A stretch of DNA of 64,000 nucleotides from positions 62,001 to 126,000 of the forward strand of contig CAMPDV010000235.1 in NCBI GenBank assembly GCA_946699065.1, in the 5' to 3' direction. Position 1 is the stretch's first letter. Each line of letters begins with the position of its first letter. The position numbers and the translations under genes were made by a program. The stretch comes from Loxodes magnus. Its lineage: Eukaryota; Ciliophora; Karyorelictea; Loxodida; Loxodidae. Under the pieces are notes generated by a model that was not told the origin of the DNA, ran no database searches, and saw only the letters and a program-made list of their open reading frames with translations. Below are positions 11,981 through 25,386 of this stretch, piece after piece.

Positions 11981-14030
11981 ATTTAAGAACTACTTAAATA
12001 ACTTACAAGAAGTTAATTATAAATAGCTAGGTAAAATATCATAATTTAAATCTTAAATCTACTCTAACTTTTATTTCCTTACATCACTTTAATTTAATTT
12101 AAAGCACATTAACTAATTTAAATCACTTTAGCTTCTTATATCTGCTCAATGAAATATTACCAAAATCCCTTTATTATTATAAGGTCAAAGAGATACCTAT
12201 CATCTATATAGTTATTAATACCTCCTTGCTTAGCTAACCTATTATGAGTTTGTTCAAAACTTTGTATTTGGGTATTTAAAGTACTACTAGGGCTTTTTAC
12301 AACTGTCTTTGTATGACTATATAGATAGAAACTATTAGCATGAACACTTAGCTTTCTATGCAAATTATAAACTGCCCTCTTGACTTAGAATTAGCTTGTT
12401 AATCAGGTTGTATAATAATCAGTTTTAATGATAGTTAGTGACTAGAAATGCTAATTACTTATTTCAAACTTTGCATTTCATGGTTTGCTTTCTTTAAAGT
12501 ACTAACTTATTATATTGATAATATGAAATACTTGTAAAGGCATTTTTATGGTATTTACTAAAGCTATAAGAGTAGTTATTACTTCCTTATTATAACCTTA
12601 TATATCAGATGTTTAGAAAGCATACCCAGCTATATTATAGCTACTTTAGGCTTTTTGTTCGTATTTGATTGAAAAATCTTAGACATCTTATACTAAGGAA
12701 GTTTGCTTAGTTAATTAAATTTATCTATTTAAGCTATTAGCTAATATTTACTTCTATACCCTTTACTTTAGTCTGCCAATGATTGGATAGAAAGTAACTT
12801 CAGGTTAAAAGCTATAATATTAGGTTAAATATAATCAAATTGGAATAGAATTAAGAGCTTTCTTATCTTTTGAAAAAGATGGTAATTATAGTAGACTCTG
12901 AAACTAGAAACGGTAATGGAGATCTTGCTTCTTAAGATATTGACTAAGTTTAAAGAGAAAACTAAGACTCTTGTTTAAAAAATTAAATTAGCCTCTACAT
13001 TTTGCTATCTTAGCTGAGAATAATCAGTTTTCTAAACTGACTCCAATGGGAACTTTTAAAACGAAGAGAAAATAAATAGTTGAAGCTACTTGATAGATTT
13101 GTTTTAAGCTTGCCTAAGAAGCATAAGTTGAATAATAATTAAGCTATATAAATTTTTCAGTTTTATAAATAGCGAAGTCTAAATATGAGAAATAACTTCC
13201 TTTAAATATAGCTAAAAAAACAAAGAACTAGCATGGTAGTTGAATTCAAATTACAGCTTCTAATATATTTTACTTGAAATAATAATTTAATAATTATCAT
13301 AAAAAAGGTATTAAAATTCAAAGGTAAACATCAAGAAACTATTTAACTCAATTAGCCTTCCCTTATAATAGTTTAAAAGTTATATCGGATAAGTACAAAC
13401 TAAGCACTCATTTTAACTAAGCTATTTAAGTATTGTATTATTAGGATATCAGTTCTAGCTTCATTAGCACGTTGTTGCATTATTATTGAATCCTTTCCTT
13501 CTCAATTTTTCTCAATTCAACCAAATTTTTAGCTTAATAATGACAAATTAAACTTAAAGGTAGGTAAATTAACAAGCTTGATCCTAATTTAGCGTTATTT
13601 TAGTCTAATAACTAAGATATATAACTAAAAATAAGCACCGTATCTAGATTATTTATACCAGCTAATTATATACTCCTTATAATATGAATCCGATATATAA
13701 ATCTTTTATTAAGCTTCAAACAATATATAAAAATACTCCTAAGGGAGATATAATACTGGCTACTAGGTTTGCTTCATTCCTGTGTTCTTTATTGGATATT
13801 TTAAGTTTAAAGAGAGGAAATTTGAAATCAGTCATTGTACTAGCTTTAAGCCTCCAATATTTATTTTGACTGAGGTTCAGTTTTAATGTATCTCTAGTTC
13901 TAGTAATACTAGAAAAGAGTGCTAGTAAAGTAGAGATTAATTGACATATGATGAAGCTCCGATAAATATATAGGACAATAAGGGTTAAAAAGAGATTTTT
14001 AGTTATTAATTATAATATTAATATAGCGGA
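11981..14030. other. No supported gene
   Basis: A minus-strand frame at 12.16-12.9 kb can be read for over 200 residues, but composition is ambiguous and no start, stop or motif supports it. Confidence 0.3.
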
Positions 14031-15266
14031 ATGGAATAACCTATTTAGCACTACAAGCTAGTTATTATAGGATGTGGTCCTTCTTCTTTATCTTGTGCTT
14101 TTTCTCTAAATTAATTGAAATTTAAGGAATTTCAAATTGTTGAACTCGGCAAACCAATCGAAAATAGAGATAGATGAGATCCAGTAGATTGCATATCTGG
14201 AAGTGGAGGAGCGGGGCTTTTCTCAGATGGAAAATTAACGTTTTTTCCAAGTGCTACAGAAATATGAAATCTTCAAGAGCAGCATATTTTGTAATAAAGC
14301 TACAGTGACCTTTAATAAATGTTTTTAAATTATATCCAAGTATAAGTTCCAAATTTCCCTAAGGATAGAGAACAGATTTTAAAGTACTCTAATGATAGGT
14401 TTATATTAAAGAGCTATCCTTGCTTCTTCCTTAATTTAAGTTAAAGAATTAAATTAATAAGTCAGTTATGCTAACTTGCGGATATATAATGATAGACTGA
14501 AGTTAAGTCGTTACAATATTAGAATGACAAGTTTATACTGAAAGTATATGATCATCGTAATAAAGTAGAGAGGCTTCTTAGCGCGAATTATGTGATTATT
14601 GCAGGTGGGCGTTTTTCTTCCTTAGTTTTAAAATTTGAAAATGATGTTTTCATGAGGTATGAATTTGGATTGAGACTGGAAAGCTAGAATGAAAACTTTA
14701 AACCTTTGCATATTTCTGGTACTATTGATCCTAAATGAATTCAGAAATTTCAAGATGTTGAATTTAGAACTTTTTGCATGTGTAAGGACGGTGAAGTTGT
14801 TAAGACTAAGTTCAAGGATCTTTACACTTGATCAGGACGAGCTGATTGCGAAGCTACGGGAAGAACTAATTTTGGACTTAATGTTAGAGTTAAAAATCAT
14901 AGCTTGATTGACTGGGATAATCTAATTAAAACTCAAATTTTTGATGAACCTTTGATCAACCTCAACAACAGATATATTTAGCAGCTATTTGGACAGAAAG
15001 CTGGGAATTTGCTATAAATAAGCATAAGCAACCTTATAAAATAATTTAGTCTTAACCCTTAAAAAATCTAAGTTTATGGACCAACGATTGAAGGAGTTGG
15101 ATTTTATCCAAACACAGATAATAACCTTAGACTAAAAAGTAGCAAGTGAAATTATAAAAAAAATGGAATATTTGTAATAGGAGATGCAACCGGAAAATTT
15201 AGAGGTATTATAGCATCAATGCTGAGTGGACATTACGTTGCAAGAATAATTAAGCACCTTATTTAA
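14031..15266 (+). CDS. FAD-dependent oxidoreductase, COG2509-like
   Basis: From ATG 14031 the protein opens with a dinucleotide-binding motif (KLVIIGCGPSSLSCA), then IVELGKPIENR and the family signature SGSGGAGLFSDGKLT. A central segment has VIIAGGRFSSLVLKF; AGRTNFGLNVRVKN-like text follows; the C-terminal FAD contact reads VIGDATGKFRGIIASMLSGHY. This order matches uncharacterised FAD-dependent dehydrogenases of the COG2509/HI0933-related group; substrate unknown. Frame is continuous with no intron. Tryptophans at RWDP, DPKW and YTWSGRAD use TGA. The end is uncertain: TAA at 15264-15266 follows a natural C-terminus (411 aa), while a protein-like frame downstream (SKQQAYLSFEEAKSQ, ending TGA near 15.47 kb) might be a spliced tail. 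Confidence 0.8.
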
Positions 15267-17189
15267 AAAATTTAATCTTCAATGCATTTTCTTAGAAAAT
15301 AACAATTATTATAAGAGTATAATCCAATGTAATATCAAGTCTCAAAATTTTAAAATACTAGCTTACTCATAAAATTCTAATCCTTAATACAGCAAACAGC
15401 AAGCCTATCTTTCTTTCGAAGAAGCAAAATCTCAAGCTTAATCAAGTATAAGTTAATCAAAATCTTGGTCTTGATATTTTATCCTTAATTTTTATCTTCT
15501 AGAAAGATATTTGATTCAAGAAAATTAATTTTCCTATATTATCTAACTCTTTTTCATGTTATTTATAAAAAATGTTAATTTCTAGGTATTTTTCTTATAT
15601 CAACCGATCTCTTCAAATTAAGCTCTTTAATGTTTTTTTCAAGTTAAAGACTTTAAAAATCACGATAGAACCTTTAGTATTTTGATGGCTTGAATATAAC
15701 TGAAAGCATTTTTTCAATGTCATTTACATGAATTATATCATTATTTGAATAGCCCAATTCACTTATAGAAATTTGAAGTCTAGCAAAAGTTATTTACATA
15801 CTTGATTTTTCTCATTTTTACTATTTTTTACCTAAAATTTCTAAGTTATATCTCATCTTTTCTTTTTAACACACTTAGTAAATATAAACTGTAAATATTA
15901 TTTACTTATATAAATTATCTATCCTCAAAATACTTTAAAGGTATCGTATTTATATAAAATAATTCTAGTTAAACACATCTAAAGTGATGAATGGATTCTG
16001 CCTTTTCAAAATTCATCAACTTAAGGTCCACATATATCTCTCTTATTGATTTAAACATAAAAGATATGATAAAGGTCTTCTTTACTGCAATTAAAGTGAT
16101 TTTCTATTTACTAGATTCTTAATAGCAAAGCTTATAGCTAAATACTTCTTATTAATATTTCAGTTATCTTATACCAATAAAATATCATCCTTTAACTAGC
16201 AAGTTTAATACTATATCTGGTATAATTTGGATTGCTTATAAACTAAAGGGAAAATATTTTGAAGCTTAAGATTAGTATATTGCTATATATCTTATAGAAG
16301 CTTTTCTAGTTTATGCTTATTTTATAATTTTTTTATTTAAAGATCTGCGTTTTATAGTCAATCGCTTATCTTAATTAAGCTGAGATACTTTCTTATAATT
16401 TTAATTATTCTAACCAAGAGAATGATCTTATTTTCCTTGTCTAGTAGGTTAAACATTTTATTTAAATAGGATATGAGTATTAAAGATTTTGTTTAGCTCT
16501 CTCTATCAAAATATTCTATATTAAAATAAAGGAATACCTAACAATTATAAAGCTGTAGAAAATGTGATTATTCCCCAATTATTAAATGATTAGTATTAAT
16601 AAAGTAATTGTATATTTTTCATATCTTTACTCCCAATTCCTAAGTATTAGTTACTTCTAACTCTTAAATAAGTTGAGAATCAAATTTATATTCCTTTTTC
16701 TGTTTGCTTCTTAAATCTTCTTACATTTAACCTATTTTATATATAATAGCCTAACACTTAATTTTTTCTATATATATTAGATATTTCTTTAGCTTACTAA
16801 ATCCCAATTGAATATCACTAATAAACTGAAGATTATAATTGCTTAATCTTAGACTAGCACATATATAATGAAGCACTTAGTCAATAAGTATTATCCTTAA
16901 TACATTTTTCACTCATTAGCTTTATTTGATTTATTGATTTATTATAATTCTTTAATCTAATAGCTTTCGATATCTTAATATCCTTATTCAATAATACCTA
17001 ATATATTAGCTGCTATCTTTTCTTAATTTAAACTAATTATATTTTAAGATACCCTCTTGAAACGTGTCTTATCATATATCTGATAATATATAGCTTCTGT
17101 TATTTTGTAGTAGGCAAAGTTAATCTATTTAACATATCTCATCTCAAGTATAGATTTAAGTAATTATCCCTCTTTATAATACTTCTTTA
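15267..17189. other. No recognisable gene beyond a possible FAD-gene tail
   Basis: The first 200 bp may encode a spliced C-terminal tail of the FAD protein. The remainder shows no motif; 17.2 kb is the edge of block A. Confidence 0.3.
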
Positions 17190-17719
17190 GAAAGAGAAAG
17201 TGAGTTTATACAATTTCACCCTAACTGCTTTAAGTTAGTCTTAAGATACAACTTGTAAAAATACTCTCTAGAGCTAAAAGCTAGAGTATTAGAACTATTA
17301 ACTATAGCAGTTTAGGTTGTAGGAAATATTGCTTTATATTTGTACTCTAACTTAAAAAACTGGTTATACTAATAAAAGCCCTTGTATTGCATTTTTATAT
17401 GCTTTAGAATTTAAATCACAATTTACAGTTAAAAAGTATTATTCCTCTTGTTGAAAGCATAACGAATGGAATGCTAAATTAGTCTACCTTAAATAGGAAT
17501 TTTTATTCTTCTTCAAACTACTAAAAATAAACCTTTGAAGCAAAACTAGTCTTTATAGGCAACAAAGGTTAATATTACCCATAGCTTTAATATATTATAC
17601 ATATATGGAGTGATTACTCTATACGTAAGCTGTAAAATACAATCATAGCTTATTAAATATACTTTTAAAAGCTTTTTGTTTATTAATTTATTGCTTTAAT
17701 AATTATGTTTAGTTGATGA

Positions 17720-19945
17720 TCAAGTGAGCGATAGAAACTAAATTCCTTTAATAAAAATTTTGCCTTCGTTAGCTTGAGAAGTGATTTCAATCTCTAATTC
17801 AATGAATCCTACATTTTAAAACTTTTCTATCTTATATTATTTAATATTTTCCTTTTCTAGGTTTTCAGTTGCTTGTAATAAAAGCATGCTTTCTTATTAT
17901 TCAGCTGGCATTCCACTTATTTTTAAATTGGTTTCTGCTTTTTCATTGATTTAGTATATGAAATTAGCTTCTATTATTACGAAAGGTCTTTTGAACAGAA
18001 CTCTTATTTTTAAATCACTTGCTAGAATGCTTTGCCCAAGCTATAGTGAACTGATTTTGTTAGTACTATGATTTTAAGTCAGTCATGCTTCTTCTATTCA
18101 ATCTTCTTTTACTTCTAATAATTAACCACGTTCACGGAATTAAATGCTATAGTCCCAAGCTCTTAATCCTTTTAACTGATTTTCTTACTAAGACTTGGCT
18201 TAGAGAGTGAAGTATTCATACTAATACCCTTGTGATTACTAATTTCAAGAAAACCACTTTCCTATCCATTTATCTTATAGAGCTACAATGTAGTAGAATC
18301 CTGAAAAATTCCAATTAAGATCATAAGATTAAGTGAAGAACTTAGGTGCCATCATTATAAATCCCTCTTACTCCTTTCACTAGTAAGTCCTAAGAAACTC
18401 CATATCGTTTAGCTAAACCAAGCAATCCTTGATGTTTTAAAATCACTCATGTGATTAATTAAACTTCCATCCTTCAATATAAGTTCTTATTTTCTGAGAC
18501 TATAAGTCTTTGACAGTAATTCCTGATAATTAGGTATCATTCTAGAAGAGGATTATAATATCCACTTTGATTATGAAATCACTTTTATCATTTAATTACT
18601 CTCCTACTAGAAAAGTTATTTAGTTCTGATTACTCTTCTCCATTAGAATTACGTTAGTTTTATCTTTAATATAAATAACTCTTTAATGAAGATACTAAGC
18701 TATTAGTATCTATTAGATAATACACTTTCAGATTACGTACTAAATACTCAGAAACTTATCACTTTTATTGACAAGGATTAAGCTTTATTTACCTAATCAT
18801 ATTCTTTCTGAAAATCCTTAGATATAATTGACTTCCTATAATTTTTTAGTTGCTTCTTTTAATGGCAACTATTGAATTGTTAATGTACTATTATCACAGT
18901 TCTATGATATAAGATTATAAAATTGAGTAATCAAAAATAAATTGAGGAAGCTTATAACTTGATCTATATTGTTTCAAAACATGCTAGTTACATAAGAAAG
19001 ATATAACTAACTAAACTTCCATATCTCTTACTCCATCTAAGCTTACATACAACAACAAGACACTTGTATAGTTATCTTAATTTAAAATACCTCTTAGGTA
19101 CTAACTAGTTGCTATATAACTTAAATATGTAAGTTTATTATAGTTTTAAGGCTAAAAAGAATCTACTTTTAAACGAATGTTAGAGACAATTTTTTACTTA
19201 GATAGTCAGTTCTTTTATTACTAGTAAGCTATGAATAAAGCAGCTTTTTATGAATACTAGGATATTAAAAAGAAGGGCTTTACTATTAACTTCTCTAATT
19301 ACAATTAAAGTGTCATTTCTTAGTAAAAAACTACATAATGCTTGTCTGATAAGTCTGTACTTTATTAGAGTTCTACTTTCCTATGGTTTCCTAATAGTAG
19401 TTTTGAATAAACTTTTGCTGAGATCTGCTCCCAATGCTCCCAGTTCTTTTGATACGGATATAATTAAAAGCTTATTCACTTGAATACCCTTTGAATTTAA
19501 TCAAATAGCAAGCAATTATGGTACCAGTTCTACCTAACCCTGCATGGCAATGAATATAGATTTTCTTTTTGTTCCCTGCGATGATTCTTTGCATTATTTC
19601 TACTATTTAGTTAGCTTTCTTAATAGAAGGCGCTGTCAAATCCTACCAGTTTATGTTGTAATACTCTATACCTACTTCTTTCAAATCTTGAGGGTCATAT
19701 GCAAATCCAGTTTCAAGTAAGTCCGCACAACTTGAATGTTCTAAAGGGTACTAAAGGTTAAAAATAGCTCCAATATTAGCTTCTTAGAATTGCTCAATTA
19801 TAGAGTGTTTTTAAATAAGTTACTTAGTCAATCTTTATCCAGCTATAATATCAGGAGTAATTCAATCAGAATGCAGTCCTTTAATAGCAGTATTAGAAGG
19901 ATTAGAGTGCTACTTATAATCTTCCCACTTGCAATACTAAATCAT
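17720..19945 (-). CDS. PTPDC1-like dual-specificity/tyrosine phosphatase (copy A, intact)
   Basis: The start at ATG 19945 gives MIQYCKWEDYKQHSN, then AIKGLHSDWITPDIIA, IGAIFNLQYPLEHSSC and the active site HCHAGLGRTG (CX5R; nucleophile Cys133, Arg139), then AFNYIRIKRTGSIGSRSQQ. This order is that of PTPDC1, a CDC14-related phosphatase linked to centrosomes and cilia in animals. The Trp in HSDWIT is TGA. A C-terminal region of about 500 residues includes LNWNFSGFYYIVALQDKW, FKRPFVIIEANF, AEQQESMLLLQATEN and VGFIELEIEITSQ. The frame is 742 codons without a net shift and ends at TGA 17722-17720. It is divergently oriented to OSCA-1. The start could lie further upstream, since the frame stays open. 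Confidence 0.8.
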
Positions 19946-21782
19946 TTATTACAAAAATCAGTTTAAACAAAATTTAAAATCAAGCAAGTATTTAAATCTA
20001 ATTAGCGCTTATAATTATACTTTCAAATTGAACCATAAAACAGAAATTAATTCAAGCAATCAAATAAAGACACTATTAAGAACTATAAGACAGTGTAGAT
20101 TATAAGCAAGAAAATTCCAATGAAAGGATCACTGTTTGTTAAGAAAATATTATTAGTCTGCTTAAGAAATCATTATATAAACGAGACTGCTGTGAGTATG
20201 ATTCCACCATTAGATAAACGTTTGTAGACCTTGGCTTTCATTCTTATATATAAAGTATTCTAATTTGCTAATAATTCAGTCTTAATAACAATAATCAACT
20301 AAAATTATTTTCTCAAGGTATCTTTTATATATTTTATAAGCTAGCTAGATCAAAGGGTTTTAAATATAAAGTAATGGATATAGTTACGATATAAATGAAC
20401 CTTAGAAGTGGTTAATAGATTTATAACTAAAGAGTCTTTTAATCAGCTAAGTTAATTTGCATCTTAGCATGTTTATTTAACTTAAAGTAGCTCATATTAA
20501 TCATTCCATATCTACTAGAAATACCCTAGAACCATTAGATCTATTAGACTTCATTACTAGTCACTTAGTTGAAATTATAACCATTCATAATCCTAACCAA
20601 GTAGTTTCTCTATTTACTTAGAGATTAGAAATAAAAGTATGAAGAGCAAATTGAAGGTTAGGTAATTATTTCTATATAAGAACCCACATATTTAGTACCT
20701 TAATTAGTGGTAATCTTCAGATAACTTGAGCAGTTACTCAGAATGCAATCATAATAGCTTAATTGTACGCTAAGTTTACTAGTGTGCAGAAATCTAACCA
20801 AAGAGGTTAAACTTACTAGCTGCTCTTATAAAACAGAGTAACAAAAGTTAAACTAAAGCAAGATATTTTTTAATAAGTTAAAAGGTTTTTAATTATCTGG
20901 TAGAGTACGAACTATCACATTAAACCAATTCTATGCTTATTTATTTACTATACTCACATAAAAGAGTAAAGCAGATAATAATTACTATTAAATGACTCTA
21001 TAATTAAACCTAGAAGCCTAGAAATTGACTGATTGGTTAAAATTTAAGATATAAAAGTAATAAACATCTATAAGTAGAAGAGCTGTAAGCATAATTTGGA
21101 TGATTTAAAGAATTAAAATAAAATACTAATAATTATGTTAAAAGCTTACAATTTTATTACTCAGTCCAAAATTAAAAAAGTTGCTAATACTATTAAAGTA
21201 AGCAACTAATGATGATAATACAGACCAGTTTAGTATATAATATCTAAGATTCACAATATAAAAGATATAATGAAGATAACAGACAAGCCAAAGCTTAGAA
21301 AAGCTAAGTAGGTAGGTACCCTTTAAAAAATTTAAATATTTAACGCTTTAAAATTCCTATAAGTATCTCTATAAATCAATCAATGTCCTATTATGATATA
21401 AATACTTAAGATTATACGTTAAAGCAAATAAGCCATTTTACATAAAGAGATCAGGTAATAAAAGCTTTATGCGTAGTTTCAAACTATCTTAGCTCCTACA
21501 GTTAGATTAGAACATATTTCTAGTACAGTTAGTATAATTTATTTTAAATTAGATAAACATGTTTGAAAGTAAAGGAGTTCAGTATAACAAGTAGTTTAAT
21601 GATTGAAAAGGAAAAAAGTTAAGTCAATCAATAACTAAAGCAATTTGATAGAAATAGGATTTAGTCTTAGTAGCAAGAATTTAAATGATTGATTATTTAA
21701 ATAAAGCATAAATATATAAATTACAGTAGCTAAGAAATGAAAATGACTCAATAATAAAATTAAAAAAAGAATTGATTTAAGT
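19946..21782. other. Divergent intergenic region between phosphatase and channel genes
   Basis: About 1.8 kb with no recognisable gene. It contains both upstream regions of the divergent pair. The first 0.6 kb upstream of the phosphatase is nearly identical in the three blocks; the channel-proximal part is more diverged and is where a SINE (block C) and a gag-like element (block B) have inserted. Shared promoters are possible but no motif was identified. Confidence 0.4.
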
Positions 21783-24700
21783 ATGGATGAGAATGAAGAA
21801 GTTAAGGAAAACTTTTCTAGCTAGATTTAATATAACTCTATATATGAAGAAAATGATTAAATAAGATAGAACACTAATTATTAAAGATTAACTTTAAAAT
21901 GCAAGTCCACAGCAGTCACAGAACTCATTATTTTCAATATCTTTGAAGTCGATTTTTTTGATGAGTTTAGCTTGATGGTGAGTTTGAGCGAGCAGAATAT
22001 TACCTCGAGAAGTAGCTTCGAAACTTTTTCTATATTTTTCATATCCAAGCGATTTTTAAGTATTTAAATCGTCCATAATTTTTTATTTTGCAGATTTTGA
22101 GCTACTAGGACTAAATTCCTCTTTTATACTTTCAACTTCTTTTATATTATTCTTAATTTTTTTCATTTTTATTTCAGTTAGTAAAATTTTTTATTTTACT
22201 TCTTTAATTTTCTTATTTATCTCATTATCTTCTATGTCAGACTTCGCTTATAAATTCTAATTACTTAAAAACAAAGAGCTAACATTTTTTCTTTTATACT
22301 CCAAATCAAATTTTATATTTCTTTACTATTCTCTTAAGTTTGACTTTATATCTTTCTGTCGAAGGCATTTCTTACTCCATCAAATGTAACGTCGATGAAT
22401 TCGCTGATTTCGGAATCGGTTTCAGTCTTTATTTCATCTATCTCAAGTTCGTCATCATTCTCCTCTCTCTAGCGTTCCTTCCTTTCGGTTTAACCATGTG
22501 AATTTTGTGTATCTAACAAAATGGTTATAAAGAAGAAAATCTGACAAAGGAATATATCTTCTAGCTTAGAAGTAGTATAGGTAGTTATGTGAAGAACGAT
22601 AATAACGAGTAACTTCCTATTTATTTTGGAGTTTTTCAACTTCTAAACTTGATAATAATGATAATCTCAGTGATAGTGTTTAAGTGATACTGTTAAAAGA
22701 AGGAACTAGATATCGATTTGAAGTTCGTATAACCTAAAGATTATACGATATGATTGAAGAATTTACCGAATGGAATAAGTAAAGAGTAGTTAAAGAAGTA
22801 TTTAGAGAAGAAAGGAAGAGCAGATGGGAAGAAAAGCGAAGTAGTGAAGATAATATTTCCGATAAAGCTTGATAAGTATATGAAGTTAGTGAACAAATAT
22901 AAATAATTATAGTTAAGAAAGACAGCGTTGGAGATAAGCGAGAAGAATAAGGAGAAATGAAACAAAGAGAAAATAGAAGAAATAGAGGAAATAGAGAAGA
23001 AGTTATAAGAGATATAAGGAGAGATAAATAAGAGCGAGGACTAGACTTAAATATAATAATCAACAACCAATTAAGCTTTCATAACTTTCTAAACTCAATA
23101 TGATGCTTAATAGGTTTGAAAAAGATCTTTAAGCATTTTAAGCTAAACGCTTAGCAGATAATTTAATAGAAGTAGACTCATAATAATAAAAATTCGTTCT
23201 TTTTGCAAGGATTATCTAATCCAAGTGATATCTATTGAGAAAATTTAGGTATTAGTTTAGGTCGAAAATTTAAATTTACAATCTTAGTTTGAGTTACAAC
23301 TTCGTTCGTTTTAGTAGGAGGGATTTATTTTTTATTTTATCTTAAAAACATTCTGAATTAGAAAAATAGAAAAGAAAGTACATTTATTCAATCTGATGAA
23401 ATTTATCAATCATTTATAATTTGAGTGATAAATTGATGTTTGAATATTGTACTAAGTTATTTGAGTTCATTTCAAAAACATGAAACTTGAACTGAGTTTA
23501 CTTCGAGCGTAACTAGGAAAATAACTATTTCGTAGAGTATTGCTTCTGCACTTTTAATTTTACTAGTAGAAACGGAAGTTGCTGAATGATTTACAGAATT
23601 TGACTTAACTACTGGTATTTTTAATATCCTCGTTACTTTCGCTTTCGTTTCTCCCTTCATCTCTCTACTCAATCTTAGTCAAAGATACAAATAAATTAAA
23701 AGACTCTGAGTTTCTCTTTTCATCAACAAAATCTATTACTCCCAAGCTTAACTCAACCTCCTATATGAAGATCAACAGTTCAATGTCATCACTAACTACT
23801 CTCATATCAACAAAACTCTCATCACTACTCTCGCCTATATCTCCATCCTACCTTTCGCTTATCTTATCACTCTCATCGGTTTCATCGTCAAATACTGAAC
23901 TGACAAATACTTGTTCATCTCTTCTAGTAGACCTTTAAGTCTGGGATCTCACCTTAACAAAAGTATGGTCGAACTACTTTCTTATTTCCTTTTGATTTAC
24001 TCAGTTTCATCTTGAATATTTTACTATAGATTGAAGTAAGAAATTCAATACTTTATGATAATAGGAGTAATAATAAGTCTAGCTTATTTGGTATTTCCTG
24101 AGAAAATAGTGTTTCAAATGTGTTAGAGTAACAAGTTAAAGGTATTTGATGAGATGTACTAATCGAAGTAATACGAGTATGAGTAGAAAGCTATTCAATT
24201 TGTAGAGGTAACGTTTAATACAGGACTATGATAGAGTGAATCCAATAACGAGTGCTGAAGGGTGGAACTGATTCTTTTTATTACAACGTAAGTTTATATA
24301 AACAGGAAGTGTAACACTTGAATGAGACAGATCCAAGTATAGATATGTAGCAAATGAACCAATCATAACTTCAGTGTTTATTAAACTACTCGTTGAATAG
24401 AGAAACGATAAAGAATAAGTTCAATAGAATGTCAGGTTCTACTATCTTACCTAAATTAAATTACTTTTTAAGTTAGAAAAATGAAAAGGCTGTCAAAGCA
24501 AGATTTAATTTTGGAAGGAGGTAAATAAGTTAGCTGAATCAACTTGATGAAATCATAATAAGAAAGAATTAAACTTTAGAATAGCAAGTTTTATAGAGTT
24601 AAAACTCAAAAGAAAATGAGATAGTCTTAGAGAATTTTAAGAAGCTTTAGAATGCTTTCACGTATGAACAAATTAGAAAAAAAAAAGATTATATAAGTTA

Positions 24701-25253
24701 AATCAGAAGGAAAAACTTACAAAATCCTATTAAAGATGATATCATCTCATTAAAAACTTACTTATAAAGCAATCTTTTGAAGAACAAATAGATGCAGTAT
24801 ATATTCAAAAGATTCGTTATTAGTAGGCTAGCTGGTTCAAATGAAGTTCTTGGTTCTTATTTCAGTCAGTTTTATTCTGGGTAGTAAAAATAGAAGAGTC
24901 CATTAATTTTTAAAATTTCTTAAAACCTTAAAGATTAAGTCTAAAATTCTAAAGTCGTTTTGTAAAAAACAGAAAGAGATTATAAAGTATAATCTTAAAA
25001 TGATTAGAAGTAAAATCATAAAGAAGTAGTTTCAGAGTTTTGGTAGAATTAAGTTAAAAGCTTTGTAGAAGAGAATAAAAAGGTAGAAGAAGTTCCATTC
25101 TTTGGCATAAAGAACAAAGTAAAGCAAAAGAAATTAAAAATAGAAGTTTGCTTAGGAACTTAAAATACTCAAAAGTGATCAAATGAAAATAACGTTAATA
25201 CATAAAGCAACCATGAATTAGACTTGAAAAAAATAGAAGAAATAGAAGCTTAA
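21783..25253 (+). CDS. OSCA/TMEM63 (CSC1)-like channel 1, disrupted by an inverted exon segment
   Basis: The start MDENEEVKENFSS matches copies at 47157 and 63419. After about 40 residues the coding strand flips: 21903-22354 carries the next N-terminal part on the minus strand, ending at CDCCGL; the plus frame resumes at VEGISYSIKC. Downstream are the hallmarks of CSC1/OSCA mechanosensitive cation channels: TM segments, a cytosolic charged loop, DPSDIYWE, a membrane core with FNILVTFAFVSPFISL, and VKYWTDKYLFISSSRPLSLG. Several Trp are TGA. The tail is K/Q-rich. End chosen at TAA 25251-25253: the paralogue stays aligned in frame up to EIEEIEA, then indels begin. Non-functional as read unless the inversion is corrected. 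Confidence 0.7.
21903..22354 (-). other. 452-bp inversion within OSCA-1 coding sequence
   Basis: Reverse-complementing this segment restores colinearity with the uninverted paralogues (46.7-47.1 kb minus strand; 63.5-64.0 kb plus strand). Left junction: ...CTTTAAAAT then GCAAGTCCAC; right junction: TTATATCTT then TCTGTCGAAGG. The inverted piece starts AAG and ends CTT, a 3-bp inverted match at the ends. It encodes the segment through KSLGYEKYRKSFEATSRG and NEFCDCCGL. Confidence 0.85.
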
Positions 25254-25386
25254 GCTATAAATAAGTTTAAATAATGTCAATATAGCATCTAATTTAAGTA
25301 TATTTTAATTAATATTCAACAAAGTTAAATCTAAAATAAGAGTCATTAAAATAAGTTAATTCTTCCATTTCTTATTCTAGTTAAAT

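Noticed and set aside
12157..12900. Long minus-strand open reading with LNTQIQSFEQTHNRLAKQGG
   Set aside because: With no unconditional stops, long frames arise by chance; no start, stop, motif or paralogue supports it.
19250..19483. 77-aa frame repeated three times (19.25, 50.6, 60.74 kb)
   Set aside because: Antisense of the phosphatase region just after the catalytic motif.
22734..23066. 110-aa hydrophobic frames repeated at 22.7, 26.4, 42.4 and 45.9 kb
   Set aside because: They are antisense shadows of the charged cytosolic loop of the channels.
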